Assembly (NCBI GenBank): GCA_936450465.1
Contig: OW388304.1
Span: 40,610,914 to 40,674,913, forward strand
Length of the DNA: 64,000 nucleotides
From: Gibbula magus
Lineage: Eukaryota; Mollusca; Gastropoda; Trochida; Trochidae
Reading direction: 5' to 3'
In this document: positions 35,910-48,959 of the stretch, one piece after another
Layout of the letters: each line of letters begins with the position of its first letter
Numbering within the stretch: the first letter of the stretch is position 1
The notes under the pieces: generated by a model
Seen by the model: the letters and a program-made list of their open reading frames with translations, nothing else
Databases searched by the model: none
What the model was told of the DNA's origin: nothing
Translations under genes and position numbers: made by a program

Positions 35910-36045
35910 CGGTTGCGGCGGCGGCGGAGGAGGAGGAGGAGGAGGCGGCGGCGGCGGCGGCGGCGGAGGAGGAGGAGGAGGAGGAGGAGGAGGAATCAGC
36001 GGCGGCGGCGGCGGCGGCGGCGGCGGAGGAGGAGGCCTCCTCCTC
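35717..36045. repeat. GGC/GGA (CCG/CCT) low-complexity tract
   Basis: Trinucleotide repeats of CCG/CCT turning into GGC/GGA form imperfect inverted halves. Adjoining the gap, this may be a sequencing or assembly artefact. ORFs across it are homopolymeric and are not genes. Confidence 0.95.
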
Positions 36046-38504
36046 TGAGTCACCAGGTGAGAGGTGTTGCTCCTGCTCCTCCTTCTCCGTGGTGAAGAAG
36101 AATCTCTGTTGTCAAACCGGGTTTATGATATTTCAAATTTGAAATATATCTTTAGTCAATCATATAGATCATTTTCTTGTGATTTCTAAGGACCCTCATT
36201 TGAAATGAAACAGGTCTTTTAAAAGAAGCTTAAGGATATTAAGTATGCTATGATCTGTTGTTAGAAATAATAAATTGAATGATACTAAAATCCATACACA
36301 ATAAAAGTGACAATATCCACGATAAATAAAAATATTAATTAATTACTCTTGATTCAATATGTGTTTATTTTATTTTCAGAATCCATGTATGAACCATGTA
36401 TTTACTTAATTAAGTCAGGCAGGTGTTACTAATTAAATCAACTATAGGCCCATTTCCACAATTTTCAATTTTCTTGTACTTTTATAAACAAGTTGTTCTT
36501 CTCATAATGTCATTCAAACACTGTATTAATTGCTTATGATAAGTTGAGCTTATGATAAGTTTTCACTTGTATTTTACATCATATGAAACATGTTTGGTCA
36601 AAGGTTAACATTATTTGAGTGTATGTTTTTACAGTTTTAAAATGTTATCAGTTTCATTTACATTATGAATACTTTATTCATTGTTGCTATCTCAATGTTA
36701 TTATTTATAACCAAATGTTTATATTGTTTTGTAATCACTCAAAGTGTGTCTAATTAATGGGGTGGTATAGTTATTTAGTTTTTAAATTTATTTTAATTTA
36801 TTGAAGACAATTATCATATTTTATCAAATTATTATTTATGTTATAATCTAATTATTAGTATGCTATTGTTAATTCTTTTCTATCTAATGAAGGGTGGTAG
36901 ACCTAATTAATCTATTTCATTATGTCTTACTTTATCGCATACGGCTATTATATTTTTTATCAAATTATTCTGTAATAAATGTAAGAGTTTTTATGTTCTT
37001 GATCATTTATCTTCAGTCAAATACATTTAATACATTTAATCTGCTTAATTCAGATCATTCATATGAAAAATGTAGTTCGTTTTAGTCAGTTAACATTATT
37101 TCTAATAATAATATTCTTATATCATTTAATGAATTTTGTTGTATATTTATATTCTATCTTGTGACAGAGGAAATATTTAATTCATTATTACTTATTCATT
37201 TAATCAGTTAGTATCAATAATAATCCTTATTTAGCTTTATCAGTTTTAATGAATTAGGATGAATCTTTATTTTCTGTCAAATGAATATAGTATATTTAAT
37301 TCAATTTAACTTCATTATAGTTTAATTTCATTAGAGTTTTATCTTTATCATACACAACTGCATAATCCTTTATTCATTTAACATTTATTTCAAGAATGCT
37401 TTTTATTCCATTGATCATTTTAATGAATATACAATGGATTGGAATTAGTTCAGAATTAATCACTGTGTAACTATACAGGTGGCAGTTTTACACGTTTGCG
37501 TTGTAATTAAATTATGAGCATTCGAATATTAATTTTGATTCATAACATCCCCTATATATTTGCATGGATTCACATTATCGGATCCATCGAAGCATATTTA
37601 TATTCTATCTTATGAAAACGGAATATCTAATCATTTTACTAATTTATTCATTTCAATAGTAAACATGTTTTTCCAATAACATTCTTTATTTACGGTAGCA
37701 TTAAATGAATTATGTTCCATAAGCGTTTTTGTCAAATAGAAGTTTGCAGATAATATTCATTCATCATTTGTAACTTTAAAATTCACACCTCAAGTCAGAG
37801 CGTGACTTCTCCCTACAGAGTGCTAGTCAAGCAAACGTTACTTTGTCATCTTTACAAGATACACCTTTCATTGTTTCGTCCTTACACATCAGGTAAGTCA
37901 CGTGGGGTTTTCACACTTGGGGTCAGGTGCAAAGCCGTGTCATGACAATGTTAGTTTCTTACTGCTACCTTGTGGAATGTTTCAGGTTGAGGTTTACTGC
38001 ATTTGACTTTCCTATGATTTACTTGTATATGTTTAAATGTACTTCTTCTCGATTACATGTTATATTCCGTATGCATGAATTATTTTTATCACTAGTTTAG
38101 CTCACACATTTCATTCACGTTATTACATTGTGATCACATATAAATACTGATTAAGTTCCTTTCATAATGTTTACTTCATTTCCATTAGTTTTAAATATTA
38201 TCAATAATATATTAATAATGAAATAATATTTATAAATATAATTATATATATATATTTATTATAATTATATTTTAATGAATTATTATTTAATATTTTATTT
38301 AATAATCCTTATCCCTTAACCCTTCTTTTCATTTATGAATATTTAATACCTCTACAATCTCCCACCTCCCACCTCCCACCTCCCACCTCTCTACAATCCT
38401 CACACCTCCCACCTCCCACCTCTTTACTCTCTAGAGAGGTGGGATTGCACATTGCACATTGCACATTGCATACAGTCCTCGAGATTGACCCTTATATACT
38501 ACTC
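36046..38504. other. AT-rich spacer between blocks, no gene seen
   Basis: Very AT-rich with many ATTCATTTAAT-like words and a TATATA tract near 38243-38256. 38360-38470 has short tandem CTCCCAC and TTGCACA repeats. No credible coding frame, TIR or SINE. Confidence 0.7.
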
Positions 38505-38537
38505 ACATTTATATCATTTCACTTCATATTTTTTCAG

Positions 38538-38712
38538 AAGAGGAGTTTACTATCAAGGAAATCGGCAATTTACTCTATGTTAGTGAAAGGACTGTTAAAT
38601 ACAGAATGAAGGAATATGGCCTATCTGCGCGGGACAAGTTCAGTACAATGGATGATGAAATGTTGGACTCTGTGGTGTCTCAAGCATTGGCCCTTTTCCC
38701 AAATGCGGATTG
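38538..38712 (+). CDS. HTH exon of integrase-core-type gene (block B duplicate)
   Basis: Near-identical second copy of the exon at 19107-19281, with the same acceptor, length, open frame and donor. One visible codon change lies at the start (GAG for GCG). No duplicate of the upstream exon at 4333 precedes it, consistent with the block boundary lying just upstream at ~38505. Confidence 0.6.
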
Positions 38713-39190
38713 GTATTTTTTTTAAATAGCAATTTCCTTGAAAAGTGCACCCATCCTTTCTAAAAAAAATCTGGATCTGCAAGATGATAGGACTTGCTGT
38801 GTACCGATCCTATAGTTAACATAACCTTTGAATCATGATGTGTTGCATATATATCATTTCGACAACAAACGGTATCAAACTATAACTGTATATAACGGCC
38901 TAATGTGGTGTTGCCTATCTTAACTCTCAGTTATAAATAAAATAGTTATCAATGGTCCAAATATTGAACTTTTCGGGGCGAGTTTATTGAATGATAGTGG
39001 TAAGAACCCTGCAATGAACTCGATCGCCCGCAAATTTCCAGCAATAATCGCATCACCTAGATGAATTAACATAGACGCAATATTAAGTTTTCGAGGACCT
39101 GTGTACCCAGTAAACAACATTGAGGTGGGGCCTAATCTGAAGTTGATCTAAAGTCTCAGTTATCAATAACATAGTTATCAGAGGTAAGGT

Positions 39191-40205
39191 AATAATAATA
39201 ATAATAGTGCATATTTATAAAGCGCACATATCCACGCTCGAAAGCATGCTCAAAGCGCTAAACATATAATGCTAATAAATAATGATAATAGTGATGCACA
39301 TTTGAATGTGCTCACTTCACACAAACAGCAATAACAAATCAATGTGTACAATTGTTGCAATTGTGAAAGTCCTTATGAACCATAAAACTGAACAAAAAGA
39401 TAGGCTTTTAGACTTGATTTGAATGATTCAAATGTTGGACATAGTTTCAGATTTTTGGGAAGAGAGTTCCACATGTTAGGAGCAAAATGCTCAAAACATC
39501 TCTGACCAAAGCACTTGAGGTTACACTTCGGCACTGTCAATAGATTCTGATGGTAATTGTGATCTAAGCTCCCGTGCAGGGACATAGGCTGATATCAACT
39601 CTGATATGTAGGCAGGCGATTGATCATGCAGAGATTTATGCATTAGACATAAAATTTTGAGTTGAATCCTTGCTTTTATTGGAAGCCAGTGAAGATGTTT
39701 AAGGACAGGAGTAATGTGCGATCCTTTAGATGTTAGAGTCACGATTCGCGCTGCTGTATTTTGTACCTTTTGAAGTTTGTCAAGGAGAATATCCGGGAGT
39801 CCGACATAAAGACTGTTACAATAGTCGAGTCTCCTCAGTACCAGACATCTGGTTAGACATTGTGCGGCTTCCATGGTGATCAAAGGACGAATATTTCCAA
39901 TCACACGTAAGTTCAAGTAGCATATTTTGCAGACATTGTTAATCTGAGCTTCCATTGAGAGTGTTGGATCTAGCAAGACAACGAGATCCTTGACAGTCTT
40001 GGTTAGCTGAACGTCCGTGTCTGACACATTAACGGTGCTAAGATCCACTTTTTTTAGCTGCTGCTTAGTTCCAAAAATGATTGCTTCCGTTTTATCACTG
40101 TTCAGTTTGAGTTTGTTTTCTGTAATCCAAGAATTCAAGGACCTGGTACAATTAGCTATATTCAAAAGAGCTTCTTCTGAGTTATGATGATGAAAGTGAT
40201 TGTAC
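39191..40205 (-). mobile_element. 5'-truncated LINE in block B (CR1/L2-group-like)
   Basis: The minus strand encodes the C-terminal half of a non-LTR RT with landmarks LKLNSDKTEAIIFG, LDYCNSLYVGLP, LQKVQNTAARIV and HWLPIKARIQLK. A frameshift near 39560 moves the frame to the terminal part (FEHFAPNMWNSLPKNLK). The 3' end is a short (TTA)n tail at 39191-39204. It splits the edge of a SINE; block A has the unbroken sequence at ~19757, an empty site. AAGGT-like bases flank both ends. Confidence 0.9.
39373..40205 (-). pseudogene. LINE reverse transcriptase C-terminal fragment, frameshifted
   Basis: Two overlapping frames (40205-39521 and 39585-39373) together cover the RT thumb and C-terminal domain. 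The RT catalytic YxDD box lies upstream of the truncation and is absent. One frameshift breaks the frame. No host role is indicated. Confidence 0.85.
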
Positions 40206-40504
40206 AAGGTGAGTTGGTGTTAAACGCCGCTTTCATGAGTATTTCACATTATCGCCGCTGCTAGTATTATGGCAGGGAGAAAGCCATATGGCTATGCATT
40301 GCAGTGAAACATGCGAGCATCGGCTGAAACTAGCGAACCATGGGTGGTAGTACGCTGAAATTCGGTGTAGCATTGCACCCAAACCTTACTGCATGTAGAA
40401 CAGTTCTCTACTGCAGACAAAGTTGCCGTGCCCCTGGCGGGATACCGAACCCCGGACCTCTTGATCCGAAGCCGACCGCGCTAACCACTTCGCTATCCCG
40501 CTCC
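40206..40504 (-). mobile_element. SINE family 1 (block B), edge disrupted by LINE
   Basis: Body and tRNA-like head (B box complement in CCGAACCCCGGACC) are present without the MITE seen in block A. The 39191-40205 LINE interrupts its outer edge. Confidence 0.88.
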
Positions 40505-41016
40505 ATAAACAACATTGAACTTAGTGACATTTCCATTGCAACGAAAAGAATTTATCACACAAAACGGCAGGGTGGATAGGCGGAATTAAAATAGTGAAAT
40601 ATCCTCGCCTTCTTCAAATCTAATGTTACGAGTTACTTTCGTATTAAAATATTATTAGATGTGTGTTAAATGCTTCAAAGAGTTAATTGATTTCAATAGT
40701 CTATTGAATAGAAAATTCAAATCTTAATTTACATATTGTATTGACAGGTTATAAGACGGTTCAAAGTTACCTGGCATCAGACGGTATATATACGCGTTCA
40801 ATGATACAGACTACGGGATTCTGTGCATCGCCTAGACCATATGCGTCACTGACTCTGTCTCTGAGAAAAGTATAACGATTGTTCGAAGGAAGAAGAAGAA
40901 GAGGAAGTTTGGTCTAACATTGAGCCTCTGAAATGAATTTTGATGTACAATTTTTTTTTAAATGAAGAAAAAAAAAAAAAGAGCCTCCTAGATGTGTTCA
41001 TTTTCGTTTTTCTTAA

Positions 41017-41474
41017 AGGTACATCCATTGTGTTGTTGGGGGTCAAATATGCCAAACGTTATACATGGTGTTATTTTATCGAGAAGTACCAACTGTTACC
41101 GAAAACTACCATTTTCATGGTACTCGACTTAATTATATTGACGATATGAAGGTAAAAGTATCGATTTCTGATCGAAAACCGGACAATGCACCGCGTGTGG
41201 CGCGCGCCAATGAGTCAAACGTAATTTTGGAATCTTATTTAAACCAGACAACATAACAAATTTGGGCTGATAATGTTCAATAGGTCATATAACCACTGTG
41301 CATGTAAATAGGGCGTGCACTTTCGGTTTCTGCACATTCATAATGATGTTACTCGATTTTAATTGGAAACTAGTAATTATGATATGAATTTGTTTGTATT
41401 GTAAACAGCACATATGGTGTGTTGGAACGTATTAAAGCCGAATAAAAATTTTATGAAACACAATGGATGCACAT
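41017..41474. mobile_element. TTAA MITE, block B only
   Basis: AGGTACATCCATTGTG/ATGTGCATCCATTGTG termini lie between TTAA at 41013-41016 and 41475-41478. Block A keeps the single TTAA empty site at 20741-20744. Confidence 0.93.
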
Positions 41475-42130
41475 TTAAACTGAGCTAAGAGTCTTGTTGT
41501 GGACTTGCCTAGGCGATTAAACAATTAAGGGGTCTTGATGACAGACTAGAGGAAGTTGTAAAACCTCGATTGGAGCCTTAGAGTAAGTCTTAGCCAGGCC
41601 TACCAAAGAAAAAATGAAATTGCAACGAAAAGCATCGAAATGCCCACATACAGAGATGAATTTGCATCGTAAATCAGCGATACAGTGTTGATTTAGCATT
41701 ATTTTTCAATTTTTGAAGTATTAATTTGCGGCGTGGGATCATGTCACCTTAGTGATTACTGCTTGTTTTATTTCATATCAAATATCAAAATGTAAAATAT
41801 CAGTTGAAAAAAAAGAGGTTTTTTTCAGGACTATATGTAAATCTATGGCATCATGAAAAAGCTACAGAGATATTCGTTATACATAGGGATTGAAATTTAT
41901 TCTATTATTTTGTTTTGCTATTCCATTGACAAGCTACTCGTTACTCGGGTCCATGGCCCTGGTACGGGTGCAATCTAGGAATGTTAATTTAAAACCGTCA
42001 AGATAATTTACAACTAAGTGTTGAACTCTCCACTATCGCTTGCATCTGTTAACACGGAGTCTCATGACACATTGTACAGACTGACAGGGTACGTCGGAGC
42101 TGTGAGAAAACATGTCGGACTTCATGACCT

Positions 42131-42325
42131 GGGCCCGGTTGTTCAAAGCGTCGTTATTTTAACGGACCGTTAAACACTAACGGCACGTTAAATTCTTAAC
42201 GTAAAATTAGTTAACGGCCCTTCAAAAATTGGTTGCTGAAAGGTCTTTTTAACGTTCCGTTAACTAATGGTATGATTAGTGGCTAAAAGCATGTTATTTT
42301 AACGGGCTTTTGAACAACCGGGCCC
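42131..42325. mobile_element. MITE with GGGCCCGGTTGTTCAAA termini (block B)
   Basis: Partner of 21397-21557, carrying an additional internal TTAACG-rich segment. Confidence 0.9.
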
Positions 42326-42869
42326 TGCAGCTGTTATGTAAATTTTAAGTTTACTTGTGTTAGACAAACACTTTTGGTAACACCGTATTGTGAAGGTTTT
42401 TAAAAAATATATTCGCTTCTAAATACAAGTATTTTAACAATTACATTAACGTTTAGGAAACTACAATATAGAACACCAATCATGTGATCTCTTTCGAATC
42501 ATGAATAAATACGTTCTTCTCTTTCAACATTTTCATTCAGCAGATGAAAGGGCTGATTAAACACTGAAATATCCTTTAACGGAAATCAGAGCTATAAAAC
42601 GGACATTAAATCCAACAGATCTTGATAATAGTTATTGATAAGATATGCCAAAATGGCGTCATTTGCTTACTATAGTGGCCTATCCGGGAATTTTGAAGGG
42701 GGGGGGGGGGGGGGGGTGTTAGACCTTGTGGAGAAGAATCTACAGAACCTGTTCGTATCCTGGTAGATGAATTACTTTGCAAAATAATTATATTCTTCGG
42801 AACAACTTTTTTTTTCAATCAGACAGAAAATATGCTGCAATACAACTCGTAATTCAAACTCTCAGTTTA

Positions 42870-44515
42870 TCCAGCAATGAAGCGGGTCACCCAAGGCCAA
42901 GGAGTCTGCACACAACTTTTCAGCTCTCTAGACCTTTTGGAACTGGAGAAGAAGATGAAAATAGGTTTTTAAGGCTGTGACCCCGGTGACCCCATTTGGG
43001 GTCATGGGGTCACGAAATGTACAATTTAGTATCCCCCTTGGCCAAGGAGTATGTACACAACTTTTCAGCTCTCTTGACCTTTTGGAACTGGAGAAGAAGA
43101 TGAAAATAGGTTTTTAAGGATGTGACCCATGTGACCCCTGTGACCCCATTTGGGGTAAGGGGTCATGAAATCTATAATTTAGAATCCCCATTGGCCAAGG
43201 AGTCTGCACATAAAATTTTAGCTCTGTGGAGTCATAGGTTCTGGAGAAGAATCATAAATGCGCAAAGTTTACGGACGGATGGCCGGACGCCGGACGCCAT
43301 GCCATGCCATAAGCCCATCGGGCCTTTCAGGCCTGATAAGCTTAAAATAGAGCCACTGGCTCTGAAGCTCATCAGGAATCATGTTATTAATTATCTCTAA
43401 GGAAAAAATTAAGATATCACATAATAAGTCATTGCCCAGTCATCAAATTTAAAGTTATTATAAATTTGGTTACATATTAATCCATATTCATTATAAATAA
43501 TGTAGACCTTTGCATTTTATTGTTTTACTTCTTATTTTTATTCTGGAATTATCAACATTTGTTTCTAAAAATTCTTTTTCTCATAGGCTCATAGTTTCAA
43601 AGGCTCCTTTTCAATATTTAATTAATAAATTCTATTGAGCATCTGAGTGTAAGACTAAATCAGTAACACAGCAGAGAAGTAACCTGAAACCTCTGTGTAT
43701 TAGCTGCTGTTTGCATCTCTGCCAGGGAGTGGTCACTCCCCAGGTTAACACCTGCAATTACACAACATGCAGACCCTGGACTCACAGTCAGTAAATTATA
43801 TATTTTAAATTTTGTTTTCCCCATCTTTATTTATTTGTCTTTATTGGAAAAGAAGATGTGGTATCACAAACTCATGTAGCTAGTTTTAATAGTCTTATCT
43901 CACTTCATCACCAGTCATATTTAGTTCACATATCTAATGTATAATAAAACATTTCATAACCCTTTAAAAAAAAATTCCTATGCATCCTGTCACAATATTC
44001 AGTTCACAGGCTATTCAATAGTTCTAATTTCACATTGATTACATCAAACATGTCCATAATGTAGTATTACTCTTAAGCTGACATATGAAGTGCACATAAA
44101 ATCTCATTATCTTCACAGCTCATTAAAACAGCTGTTTTAAGTGGTTACCCCTGTGATCCATATTTGGGGTCTCAAGATCACCAAATCTACAATTTAGAAT
44201 CCCCATTGGCCAAAGAGTCTGTACATAACATTTCAGCTTTCTAGAGCTTTTGGGACTGGAGAAGAAGATGAAAATAGCTTTTTAGGTTATGACCCCTGGG
44301 GCCCTTATTTGGGGTCACAGGGTCACCAAATCTACAATTTAGTATCCCCATTGGTCAAGGAGTCTGTACATAAAATCACAGCTCTCTAGAGTCATTGGTT
44401 CTGGAGAAGAAGTCGAAAAAGTGAAAAGTTTACGGACGGACGGACGGACGCCATCCCATGCCATAAGCCCATCGGGCCTTTCAGGCCTGATGAGCTAAAA
44501 AGTAGGTCTCCACAA
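42870..44515 (+). mobile_element. LINE 3'-region remnants with tandem units (block B)
   Basis: Two successive stretches of the same units (42880-43350 and 44140-44515), each closed by the GACGGACG/CATCGGGCCT module. The first has no counterpart in block A, whose 22082-22690 differs. Confidence 0.75.
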
Positions 44516-44914
44516 GGGCTCCGTTCCATAACAGCGAGCGCTTATAAACGCTCATTGATTGCTCAATGTAGCGCTCATTCTCTCCTGAACGACACAGTGC
44601 AAAACCTCAAAGTTTGCTCGCTTTGCTACGTAGCGCTACATTGAGCAATCACGTTCAAGAGAGGTTTAAAAGTAATCGTTAATTGAGCAATTACTTTGAA
44701 ACCTCTCTTAAACACGGCCAATGTCGAGTTATTTCAACATCTGTTCTAGTTACATGTCTCAGTCAAGTGTTTTAAACAAATAAACAAAATGCTAAAAATC
44801 ATTTCATTACTATTTCAACAAGAACTTTAACATAAGTATGGCATTTGATGTAATCCTGCTACTTGTGCCCTACATCAGGTAGCAAACATTCTTTTAATCA
44901 TAGTAACAACTTAA

Positions 44915-45952
44915 AGGGGCAGTAGCACGTTTTTCCGGTGAAATAAGTTGATGAAATGCAATTGAAAAATAATGTCACCAACAGTAAAACACTCTTCCCT
45001 CTTCGGAAAATCAAGTTAAAAATCAGTGTACATGGTTCCGTAAAGCCATGGGAATCTTTTTTTGTCATTCAAAATAATAAAATGTGTTCACAATAAAATG
45101 GCCGCCATGCAATATTTATTTTATAAGCAATACCATTATTACCCCTACGGAAAATTGGTTTGTGTTATAAAATGTTTTATCCTCTAAAGTAAATATAAAC
45201 TAGAAAGTGTTTTTACCCGTAAAAACAGATGTCTCCCCCTTCCTCAAATGCTCCAAACCTCTAAACAATACTATCATAAAGCACCATTAATGTTCTCTGT
45301 ATAATTCAACTTGAATAAATAACTTATCAACTCCACAATTGTAGCAAACAAAATATTCAAAATTCTAAATTCTGACAAATCTTGTTATGTAAACAACAAA
45401 CCAGTGCTTGTATTATGAGAGGTTTATTACTAAAGACAAACAATTAAGACAGTTTAACATTTTTGGTGATTATTGCTCAAATAGTTTTAGAGATCTGCTC
45501 CGGAAACGAACACTACCCTTGACAAAGACTAAGTTCAAATTGTTGCATGGTTATAAAAAAATAAAAAAATAAAAATGTATCTCTAACCCCCAAAAGGCAC
45601 ATCTGCACGGTATGGAGAGGCAGCATATCAAGTTTGGTGATGATTGGTCACATAGTTTTAGAGATCTGCTCCGGAAATGAATACACCCTTGAGAAAGACT
45701 AAGTCCAAATAGATGAGGTGGAAATAAAAAAAAATTAAAATTTTAAAAAATCTCTTACCCCCAAAAGGCACATCTACACGATATGGAGAGACAGTATACC
45801 ATAGTTTTAGAGATCTGCTCCGGAAACGAAATGGGAACACCAACGCCAATATGTCTCCCGACCCTTCGGGGGGAGACATAATGACATAAACTATCATTAT
45901 AAATGGAAAATTTGAATAAATTAAATTTGCCAAAAATTGTGCTACTGCCCCT
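44915..45952. mobile_element. TTAA MITE with nested insertion (block B)
   Basis: Partner of 24457-25510 with the same nested insertion, so both insertions pre-date the split of the blocks. Confidence 0.88.
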
Positions 45953-46992
45953 TTAATTATATAATAATAAATATATAAACAAACTACTAATACTTCTTGT
46001 GTTGACATTTTTTACTGTTATCTCCCGGCCTTGCAATTGTTGTTATCAATAGCCAGATAGGATAGGTTACGGGAGAACGATAAAGAAATGTTAAGTATCA
46101 AAACTCGATGCAGTAGTTTTCCATGACAGCACGATAAAAGTAGGGTTCTATTGCAGTAGCTGAAAGATGGCAGGGCCACTACCATAGATCTCCTCGGAGG
46201 GAGAGCGCCCTGACATGGAGGTTGAGAGAAAGGTCAGGCATCGAAACTCGATGCAATAGCTTTCCATGACAGCACTTTAAAAGTAGGGTTCTATTGCCGT
46301 ATGTTTTATAAAAAGAATTTTGCAGGTACATTCCATCCACAACTTTCCCTGCAAGGCAAAACTCGCTAATTAAAGCTTTGCCGCATTTTTTTAACTTTCA
46401 TGTGCTAGTGTAGTGAGTCTAGTGACACCCTGCACAATTTATAGCAGCTCTGCTATGCTAGCAGAGAAAAGTTAAGGAAATGCAACAAGGCTTAAATTAG
46501 CCAGTGATGGAGACTGGTGTGAATTAAGACTTGCGGCTTGAAGTTGGTTTATACGAAATACATGATTATTACACAATCAAGTTCAAACATGGTGAGGGTA
46601 ACAAACATCACTACCACATAACAAGACGTTGATTAATTTAATGATAAGTTATATGTTACTTGAATATATATTCTATCCATATATTATGTTTTATGGTTAA
46701 AAAGTTGTAAAATCAATTAAGATCAGGGTGTTTCTCATTTCACATAATCTAAAATACATGAAGGCAGAAACTACTGATTGAACTTTCCCTTTAAAGGAAA
46801 TAAGTGTTTTTCATTAAATTCAATATACCGGTATGCGGTAGCTTTCATACATGCCAAAAATCAAATGTGCTGATTTACGTCCAAATCACTTAACTTGCAT
46901 ATTTAACCCTTGAATGCCAAATATTTGACAATAACTTGATTAATAACGACTTAATACATGATGAGAAGCCAAATTCATGTGCCCATTTACAA

Positions 46993-47390
46993 GTACCGTA
47001 TTTCCTCCGATAGGGGCCCAGGCCCTTATTAACATTTAAGGGTTCTTAACCCCCGGCTCTTATTGGAGGCTCGGCCCTTATTTCATTATAAGGTTTGACC
47101 AATGCATGTGATAATCTCTGATAACTGACAAAAATGTCTTAGAATAACTCAAACTTCTCGCCATTTGACGTAAAGATTTTAGCATGGTAGTTTAACCCTC
47201 TTAGTACCTGGGAACATATATGGGGAATATTATCGAATAGGGGTGATCATTGATGCGATATAAACCAGCCCCCTATAAGAGACCCGACCCTTATTGGAGG
47301 CCCGGCTCTTATTCACCTTTAGGTACCTTTACCCCCCGGCTGCTATTTGAGGCCCGGCCCCTATTAGAGGAAATACAGTATACCATTTAT
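46993..47390. mobile_element. MITE with TACCGTATTTCCTC termini (block B)
   Basis: Partner of 26334-26630, expanded with additional GGCCCGGCCCTTATT-type modules. Confidence 0.75.
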
Positions 47391-47635
47391 ATGATCATTT
47401 GAACAATACCAGCCAATATGTCTCTTTGTCTATATATAAGTTTTCAAAATTATGTTGGAGCAATTGACCCATGCCAGCTAGGGTTTCAATCATAATCACG
47501 ACTAGACATCTTTATATTGTCACTATACTGAATAAATTATATAACAGTCAATACCTCTTGATAAAATAACACCCTTGGTAACTTTTGACATACTAGTGTT
47601 TGACTACAATAACAATATGACTGTCACTTTAAAGG

Positions 47636-47819
47636 TGCATCCATTGTGTTGTTGTGGGTCATATATGCCCAATATTATAAATTATGTTAATCTTTCGAGA
47701 AGTACTGACTGTTGCTGAAAATTGCTATTTTGATGATTATTTGAACTGAAACAGCACATATCGTATGTTGGCACGTATGTCAGCCAAATAAAATTTTATG
47801 AAACCAGTGGATGTATCTT
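47636..47819. mobile_element. TTAA MITE, block B partner
   Basis: Orthologous or allelic to 26897-27078; here separated from the PGP stop codon by the 47828-48939 insertion. Confidence 0.8.
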
Positions 47820-47827
47820 TAAGATAA

Positions 47828-48939
47828 CAAGTAGTTGTCACTAAGGTGACATGATCCCCCGCCGAAAATTAATACTTCAAAATTTAAAAATAATGTCAAG
47901 ATCAGCAAAATCGACTGTCAAACATGTCGAAAAAGTCAAAGCTCCACTGTGACCTTGACAAAAATGTCAAGGTCATCAAATCTAATCAGCCCTTTGTCTT
48001 TCCTAGGAGGTGCATTATGTAAGATATGATGGAATTCCGGTGAATGGTTCTTGAGATATCCCGCTGACAACCTTTACATGTACATTAACATGTCGAAAAA
48101 TTAAAAATTCCGCTGTGACCTTGAGAATAATGTCAAGGTCACCATAATCTAATCAGTCCTTTTGCTTTGTGTAAGATATGATGAAATTCCGGTGAATGGT
48201 TCTTGAGATATTCTGCTGACAACCTTTACATGTACATTAACATGTCGAAAAATTCAAAGTTCCGCTGTGACCTTGAAAATAATGTCAAGGTCACCAAAAT
48301 CTAATCAGCCCGTCGTCTTCCCTAGAAGGTGCTTTGTGTAAGAAATGATGGAATTCCGGTGAATGGTTTTTGAGATATCCCGCTGACAAGCTTTACATGT
48401 ACATTAACATGTCGAAAAATTCAAAGTTCCGCTGTGACCTTGAAAATAATGTCAAGGTCACCAAAATCTAATCAGCCCGTCGTCTTCCCTAGAAGGTGCT
48501 TTGTGTAAGAAATGATGGAATTCCGGTGAATGGTTTTTGAGATATCCCGCTGACAAGCTTTACATGTACATTAACATGTTGAAAAATTCAAAGTTCCGCT
48601 GTGACCTTGAAAATAATGTCAAGGTCACCAAAATTTAATCAGCTCGTCGTCTTTCCTTGGAGAAGCTATGTGTAAAATATGAAGAGAATCCAGAGAATGG
48701 TTAATGAGATATCCCGCGGACAAGGGTAAAATAACAAAGTCTCGTTGTGACCTTGAAATGAAGGTCAAGGTTACAAACCTATGTAAGAACATTACTCTTC
48801 CCATGATGAACCCATATGCAAAATATGAAAAGAATCCAGTGAATAGTATTTGAGTTATTCCATTTCGTACGGACGTACGTACGGACGTACAGACGGACGG
48901 ACGCAGCCGAATACTATATCCCCCGCTTCGCGCTAAACG
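47828..48939 (+). mobile_element. Tandem-array element next to the PGP copy B stop codon
   Basis: Begins ACAAGTAGTTGTCACTAAGG and ATGATCCCCCGC, ends CCCCGCTTCGCGCTAAAC. The centre has about five 150-170 bp units with GTGACCTTGA...TCAAGGTCAC and a GTACGGACGTAC simple repeat. It ends 20 bp from the PGP TGA and is absent from block A. Confidence 0.88.
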
Positions 48940-48959
48940 TATCCTAGAATCCACAATCA

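Noticed and set aside
35402..36142. Long ORFs of poly-Pro/Ala/Glu/Arg on both strands
   Set aside because: They run through Ns and trinucleotide repeats; the first part is antisense of PGP exon 3.
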